From: Nematostella vectensis
Taxonomy: Eukaryota > Cnidaria > Anthozoa > Actiniaria > Edwardsiidae
Direction of reading: 5' to 3'
Assembly (NCBI RefSeq): GCF_932526225.1
Contig: NC_064037.1
Location: 7,236,203 to 7,300,202, forward strand
Length of the DNA stretch: 64,000 nucleotides
In this document: piece by piece, positions 58,478 to 64,000 of the stretch
Layout: the number at the start of each line of letters is the position of its first letter
Position numbering within the stretch: position 1 is the first letter of the stretch
Notes under the pieces: model-generated
The model's input: only the letters and a program-made list of their open reading frames with translations
Database searches by the model: none
What the model was told of the DNA's origin: nothing
Position numbers and translations under genes: made by a program

Positions 58478-59557
58478 ATGGCAAAGGCAAACAATAATTA
58501 TCTTATGTACACAACGACAATAAACCCACCAATAACAAACGCAACAGTAGGGAGAGACGAAATAGACTCGGAGACGCAGGCTGTCATGGAAATATATTAC
58601 CGAACAGAGCTCGCGTCCGCGATAACCCTGGTGATCCTTGCTGCCATTACGGTCCCGACAAATATCCTCTTGCTTTCGTCCATCTGGCGAGACCCCCTCA
58701 AGTGCTTCAACAAGCCCACCACGCCTTTAGTGGTCGGCCTCGCGGTGGCTGATCTTCTTACAGGCTTAACCACTGAGCCGTTTTTTGCCGTCTATTATGT
58801 CGAACGCTACACGACAAAACGTCACATTCGGCAAGGAATCTTGGTGCTGTATCAAATCGGCCAGTTCGTGTCCACGGTCGCCATCAGCTCGTCGTTCCTG
58901 ATTGTGCTCGTGCTCTCTTGGTCCCAGTGCGTCGCCATTACTTACCCTCACCGCTACAAGCAGTGGATATCGCGTCCGAGGATCACGATTTGCGTGGTCG
59001 TCATATGGTTATACTTCAGCGTGTTCTCCGTTCTCCACTTCGTCAACATTGACCAGAACACCTTCCTGAAGGCCGACCTCGCGCTTCACCCGACCCTCAT
59101 CACCATTATCCTGTTCATCACCCTAGCGTTTCTATTTCGATCCTTCTCCAAACAAGTCCGGCGCAAGAAGATCAGCCGAGGCCTGAGCAACGAGCGCTTC
59201 CCGAACAAGCGACAGACGGAAAATATCGAGCGACAGTTTACCATCGTGACCCTCTATCTTGCCGGGATCCTGCTCGCTTCGGCTCTCCCACACGTTATCG
59301 TCCAATACGTCTGGTTGTACGGATTAAACACGTTCTCCCTGCGAGACCAGTTCTATATTTTCATAGTGATGCGGGTTAGGGATCTGTTATTGTTCGTCAA
59401 GGTTGCGCTGGATGCGTTTATTTACGCGTGGAGACTTCCAATGTACCGGAGAGCGCTTCAGAAGACCATGTCTACCGAGGGCATCAAGAGAAGATGGGCG
59501 ACGATGGCGGAGCAACGTGAGAGAAGGTGCTCCGCGCGCTCGACTGTGGGGGTATGA
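58478..59557 (+). CDS. Divergent class A (rhodopsin-like) G protein-coupled receptor, intronless
   Basis: One 359-codon frame with seven hydrophobic helices. TM1 has the conserved Asn (PTNILLL, Asn62), TM2 LAVAD (Asp92), TM4 Trp177 and TM6 Pro271. TM7 reads DAFIYAWR (312-319) where NPxxY is usual, keeping Tyr316. After TM3 the DRY position reads SQC (149-151) within an otherwise typical context ending VAITYPHRY, so Arg3.50 is missing. TM6 has SALP instead of CWxP. No cysteines are found at the usual TM3/ECL2 disulfide positions. An N-glycosylation sequon (NAT, 21-23) fits an extracellular N-terminus. The ATG context CAAAATGG is good. It is probably an orphan, perhaps lineage-specific receptor; the ligand is unknown. 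Coding sequence is clearly GC-richer than its flanks. Confidence 0.9.
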   Translation: MAKANNNYLMYTTTINPPITNATVGRDEIDSETQAVMEIYYRTELASAITLVILAAITVPTNILLLSSIWRDPLKCFNKPTTPLVVGLAVADLLTGLTTEPFFAVYYVERYTTKRHIRQGILVLYQIGQFVSTVAISSSFLIVLVLSWSQCVAITYPHRYKQWISRPRITICVVVIWLYFSVFSVLHFVNIDQNTFLKADLALHPTLITIILFITLAFLFRSFSKQVRRKKISRGLSNERFPNKRQTENIERQFTIVTLYLAGILLASALPHVIVQYVWLYGLNTFSLRDQFYIFIVMRVRDLLLFVKVALDAFIYAWRLPMYRRALQKTMSTEGIKRRWATMAEQRERRCSARSTVGV

Positions 59558-59785
59558 CATGACACTGGTGAGCACGCGGAACATGTCTAATTCAGAGAAG
59601 ACTTACGACGATGGTAGAACAACGAGAGAAGAAACGTCTTGCGCTCAGCTTGCGAGGTATGACATGACACCGGTGAGCACAGAACATGTCTAATTTAAAG
59701 AAGACTTCGGACGATGGTAGAACAACGTGAGAGAAGAAACGTCTTGCGCTCAGCTTGTGAGGGTAGGACATGACACACAACTTGC
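59501..59785 (+). repeat. About 105-bp tandem repeat starting inside the GPCR coding end
   Basis: The last about 19 codons of the receptor plus following 3' sequence (from ACGATGGCGGAGCAACGTGA) recur at 59608 and 59711 as ACGATGGTAGAACAACG. Spacing is 107 and 103 bp. The third copy is truncated. So the receptor's C-terminal coding tail was duplicated into the 3' flank. Confidence 0.9.
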
Positions 59786-62030
59786 AACGACCTTCTAAGC
59801 TTGGCAAATATCGTGAGACGAGCGCTACCGAGGCCACCATGGGAAAGTAGGCAAATAAACATGCAAAAATAACATTTTTGTCTGGCATGAATTTCACAAC
59901 TATGAGGATTCCTTCGTATGTAGATGTGCACCGAAGCACTCTTTGCCCTGCTAGTTGGCTAATGAAATTCATGTCAATCAACTGTTTCTGACATCCCTAT
60001 TGGCTTACTTCACAAACAATTTAGGTGAACACGGTAGCGTGCGTCGCATAGCAATATTCTGTGGTTGGCCAATAGGATGGCAGAATTATAAAACCACAGA
60101 CTTAAGACCACAGTTTATCGTATTGCGCACCTCGTATAACCTTAAATCTATATTTGATCTTGTAAAAATATTTAAAGCTTTCAAATAATATTTTTTTGTC
60201 AGCAAATTGAAAGAAATTACTGAATTACACAACTGTTTAAAACAACTGTTTGATGAAAAAACATAGTCACCATATGAGCACCCTTAGGTGACGTAGATGT
60301 AAGCACAAACAATATGACTTAATCAAAAAGTGACGTATTTAGAAAAGAAAAGGGTAAACTACCGTATTCAACAATGACCGTATTCAACATCGACTAAGTC
60401 CTAATTTGACGCGGCCTAGATCTCAAAAGTCGGTCTTCAACGCTCTTTTAAATACGATTTTTAATCAAATTCAAAACAGGTTTTTTTGTTGCATAAACTA
60501 AAGGTTGTATGTATGAATCTTACATAGTTCACACAAAGTTAAAAAATCTGTCTCAAGTTTAAGAGGATTACCTCATGACATGAACTTACAGACAATAAAA
60601 CATGTACACCCACAATAAAACATGTAAACCCACAATACAACATTTTCCCCCACAATAAAACATATACACCATAAGCTTTGTGAAGGGAAGGGTGTTCTAC
60701 TTGAAGCAAATCAAACACAGGCGATAAGGTCAGAGAAACATTGGACGATATTATGAAGAGATCGTTCTCTCAGGGAGTTGGCTCTCCTGAGTCTTATCTT
60801 CGAGTTCTACTCAATGGAATACTATCTCGATTATATGTCAGACGAAAGTCTCTTGATAACTGAAGGAGTTCTAGTATCTCTATTGTGTGATGGTCTGATA
60901 AAGAGATATGAACGGATGTCAGAAAAAGGGTAACACTTAACACGGCGATGCCAACCCGATGTTTCTAAGGCAAATGGCTATTTCTAGACTATATCCCTAC
61001 TAAGAGCCCAATAGAGACCCCGGACGGAGGAGCACAACAAATAAAGTTTGTATTTTTGCACAATCATTTGCTCTTGTAGTACGTTGCCCAAAATGTCATG
61101 GGATTGACGCAGTTCGCCAAAACACTTCAAAAGGAGAGAAGTCCCTGTTTATAGAAAAAGCCAAAGACGGAAACAGAACCAACGTGTCGCCACAAGCTTT
61201 CCTAACGAGCACCTTAATAAAAGTAACTCGTTAATCCGATTTCGGGAGGGAGTCTACGTAAGCGAAACGCATAACGTTCTACAACATTTTGAGAGGCCGA
61301 AAATTCAGTTGATACCGCCTCAATCGGTCGGTACAAAATCGTATTTTTTTTGTCGACCGAACCACGGGCAATAGGATAATTTGACTCCGAAATGAAGTCT
61401 AATGTCTTGTTAGAGTGGTTTTCAAAAAGCCGTGAAATACTATTTAGTTTATTTAGCACTAAAACACTGTAATGTCTTTGTTCTCTGTTGTTCTGGCTTG
61501 ATTAATACACTTTAACAATTACAATTTGTTTCACGGGATTTTGTGTTTTATAAAGAACGTATCCCTACTTTAACTGGATGTATTTGCCTTAGTTTCGCTC
61601 CTACAGCGAGCTCTGTCCCTATGAGCTTGCGACCTTTCAAACGACGCGCTGTAACCGCCGCCGCCACGTGGTAAATGAGTATCTCGACCCCCGCGACCCC
61701 CCGCGGCGCGTTTTTTTTCTCTTCCCCAGTATAGCCCGTAGCCGAACTAGTCAGTTGTGACTTACACAGACAATAGACAAAAACTACGAGGGGCTATTCT
61801 TGGAGCATTAGATAGACAAGACAAAGATAAATATAATCACATAGCCGGGCAGTCACTATCGTAGAAACGTCATACAAAAAAGATACTATCGCAAAATTTT
61901 CTTCTTTTTATTCGTGACTATACAAATCCTGATTTGACAGACACTTATATTTAATATATTTAATTTCAAGACTTAGTTCCGAAGCCCAACATGTGACGTC
62001 GTGACGTCATGGCCACGCTAAAGTCTTTGA
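59786..62030. other. Non-coding region, no gene recognised
   Basis: AT-rich sequence with a four-copy CCCACAATAAAACATGTA-type repeat at about 60590-60670 and a GC-rich patch at 61650-61715 (CCGCCGCCACGTGG and CGCGACCCCCCGCGG). Nothing protein coding was recognised. Confidence 0.4.
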
Positions 62031-62034
62031 GTGA

Positions 62035-62485
62035 CATCAAAGTCACGGCACCAGTCGTCGAGACACAATGGTAACGCAACTAGTCCTTGAGTGACATCAT
62101 GGTCACGCAACGAGTCCTCGCGGGACATCATGGTCACGCAACGAGTCTTTGAGGGACACAATGGTCACACAACCAGCCCTTTAGGGACATCACGGTCACG
62201 CAACCAGCCCTTTAGGGACATCATGGTCACGCAACCAGCCCTTTAGGGACATCATGGTCACGCAACCAGCCCTTTAGGGACATCATGGTCACGCAACCAG
62301 CCCTTTAGGGACATCATGGTCACGCAACCAGCCCTTTAGGGACATCATGGTCACGCAACCAGCCCTTTAGGGACATCATGGTCACGCAACGAGTCCTCGC
62401 GGGACATCATGGTCACGCAACGAGTCCTCGCGGGACATCATGGTCACGCAACCAGCCCTTTAGGGACATCATGGTCACGCATCCA
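62035..62485 (+). repeat. 31-bp minisatellite
   Basis: About 14 copies of a 31-bp unit containing GGGACATCATGGTCACGCAA followed by CCAGCCCTTTA or CGAGTCCTCGC. The inner copies are identical and the outer ones degenerate, the usual pattern of ongoing array homogenisation. Confidence 0.95.
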
Positions 62486-62574
62486 GTCCTTTTACTCACA
62501 TCACGATGTTACTTTTTTTTTAATAGTCATCTCGGGCAAGACTTCTTTGAGTGACAAAATGGTCACGTAAGAAT

Positions 62575-62855
62575 CGTATAATTGATAGTAAAGCGACAAA
62601 TTCTCGTGTGACATCTTGGTAACGCAACGAATTCTTGTGTTACATCTTGGTAACGCAGCGAGTTCTTCAATGACATATCTTGGTAACGCAGCGAGTTCTT
62701 GTGTGACATCTTGGTAACGCAGCGAGTTCTTCTATGACTTATCTTGGTAACGCAGCGAGTCCTTTTATGACTTGGTAACGCAGCGAGTGCTTCTGTGACA
62801 TCTTGGTAACGCAATGAGTTCGAGAGTGTTATTTTTGTAACGCAGCGAATGACAT
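62575..62855 (+). repeat. Second, related 31-bp minisatellite
   Basis: About nine diverged copies of a unit with TGACATCTTGGTAACGCAGC and GAGTTCTT. The layout (TGACATC..TGGT.ACGCA..GAGT) matches the neighbouring 62035-62485 array, so both probably derive from one ancestor. Confidence 0.9.
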
Positions 62856-63029
62856 TGTTCAAATATTAATTTATCGCGCCAAGTTCTTTTTCATTTAAAA
62901 TATTTCGATCCTTAGATTATCCAAGTAGCCCAAGCAGAAGGGGAAAGGGGGAGGGGATACCTTAAACGAGGAGAAGAGATCGGTCGATGAGATAGCTACA
63001 TTATCTGAAAAAAAAGAAAGACGCAAGAC

Positions 63030-63265
63030 GCTATTACCACCACAAACATCACCATTATCATAATAAAAAACAGCATTTATCATCACCACCATATACACCA
63101 TTGCTATTATCGCTAGTACCACAACAAACATTACCATCATCATCATAAATTAAAAAGCATTTATCATCACCACCATATACACCATTGCTATTATCGCTAG
63201 TACCACAACAAACATCACCATCATCATCATAAACATCATCACTAACACTAACACAAACATCATCA
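63030..63265 (+). repeat. CAT/ACC microsatellite with a duplicated block of about 95 bp
   Basis: A block from GCATTTATCATCACCACC through CTATTATCGCTAGTACCACA occurs twice (about 63073 and 63154) within CATCAT-type sequence. Frames through it on the minus strand are low complexity. Confidence 0.88.
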
Positions 63266-63318
63266 TCATAATACACAATAGCTTTACACCACCTGGAACA
63301 TCACCTTTATCATCATAA

Positions 63319-63495
63319 CAGGGCCGTAGCAGGGGGTGGGGCACTGGGGGCACGTGCCCCCCCCTCCCCAAATATTTTAAATCAATTACAAGGAAATGAC
63401 CAGTAGGGGCGTTGCTCTGCCCCAAATATTTTCACAATGTTTCTGTCATGTGCCACTCTCCCCCCTCAAATATTTCGAGGCCTGCTTCGGCCCTG
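63319..63495 (+). mobile_element. Short inverted-repeat element (MITE, family B), copy 3
   Basis: A 177-bp element with 15-bp terminal inverted repeats differing at one base (CAGGGCCGTAGCAGG; right end CCTGCTTCGGCCCTG). It shares GGAAATGACCAGTAGGGGCG and the GGGGGCACGTGCCCCC palindrome with copies at 21309 and 41220. It is the best-preserved of the three. It has no coding capacity. Confidence 0.8.
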
Positions 63496-63534
63496 CAGAA
63501 TAAACTCCATCACTAACACAACCAAAAACATCAC

Positions 63535-64000
63535 CATATTGACATGGTCCCTAAATTTCCCTGTATTTGACATGGTCCCTACAGTTCCCTGTATTTGACA
63601 TGGTCCCTACAGTTTCCTGTATTTGACATGGTCCCTAAATTTCCCTGTATTTGACATGGTCCCTAAATTCTCTGTATTTGACATGGTCCCTACAGTTCCC
63701 TTACATGGTCCCTACAGTTCCCTGTATTTGACATGGTCCCTACAGTTCCCTGTATTTGACATGGTCCCTACAGTTCCCTGTATTTGACATGGTCCCTACA
63801 GTTCCCTGTATTTGACATGGTACCTACAGTTCCTTGTATTTGACATGGTCCCTACAGTTCCCTTTATTTGACATGGTCCCTACAGTTCCCTGTATTTGAC
63901 ATGGTCCCTACAGTTCCCTTTATTTGACATGGTCCCTACAGTTCCCTGTATTTGACACGGTCCCTACAGTTCCATGTATTTGACATGGTCCCTACAGTTC
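63535..64000 (+). repeat. 29-bp minisatellite running off the window end
   Basis: At least 16 copies of a 29-bp unit, TGACATGGTCCCTACAGTTC followed by CCTGTATTT, with the first copies carrying AAATT in place of CAGTT. The array is cut by the window edge. Confidence 0.97.

Noticed and set aside
63535-64000. CRISPR-like or satellite gene array at the window end
   Set aside because: A 29-bp unit repeats head to tail with no spacers; it is an ordinary minisatellite.

Overview
This is a eukaryotic, animal-type genomic window. The genes have introns with GT..AG borders, exons of 65 to 540 bp, secretory signal peptides, extracellular modules (astacin, thrombospondin type 1, MAM, laminin G, EGF), and introns and intergenic DNA full of minisatellites and short inverted-repeat transposons. 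Modular secreted astacins, GPI-anchored LamG/EGF proteins and an intronless class A receptor together suggest an early-branching metazoan, probably an anthozoan cnidarian of the sea-anemone type. That assignment is inference from style. No species marker was seen.

Layout: (1) 1-1820, no gene seen. (2) 1880-10270 (+), a ten-exon secreted astacin metalloprotease with two TSP1 domains and a C-terminal MAM domain. (3) 10571-14336, intergenic with repeat copies. (4) 14337-27027 (+), a paralogous astacin-TSP1-TSP1-MAM gene with the same intron positions and phases. (5) 27028-32161, a relic terminal exon, a possible small single-pass membrane protein (29412-29615) and a 32-bp minisatellite rich in AP-1 sites. 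(6) 32162-37618 (+), a six-exon LamG-EGF-LamG protein with a probable GPI anchor. (7) 39875-43635 (+), its three-exon paralogue LamG-EGF-GPI. (8) 45703-48175 (-), a two-exon OSER1 (oxidative stress-responsive serine-rich protein 1) homologue. (9) 48604-49081, a transposon-like element with long terminal inverted repeats and a 9-bp target duplication. (10) 49560-58477, long and apparently gene-free. (11) 58478-59557 (+), an intronless divergent class A GPCR. (12) 59560-64000, tandem repeats, a further MITE copy and no recognised gene.

Two tandem paralogue pairs (astacins; LamG proteins) dominate. All work outside the cell or at its surface: zinc proteases with matrix-binding modules, and surface-anchored adhesion-type proteins. 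Nothing seen links them into one pathway. No CRISPR, phage, bacterial operon or new defence-type system was found. The most unusual signal is structural. Minisatellites and local duplications repeatedly sit on or beside splice sites and coding ends, and the last exons of the two astacins look homogenised by recent gene conversion around a shared intronic minisatellite. All exon models were built by hand from reading frame, phase and splice consensus, without transcript data.
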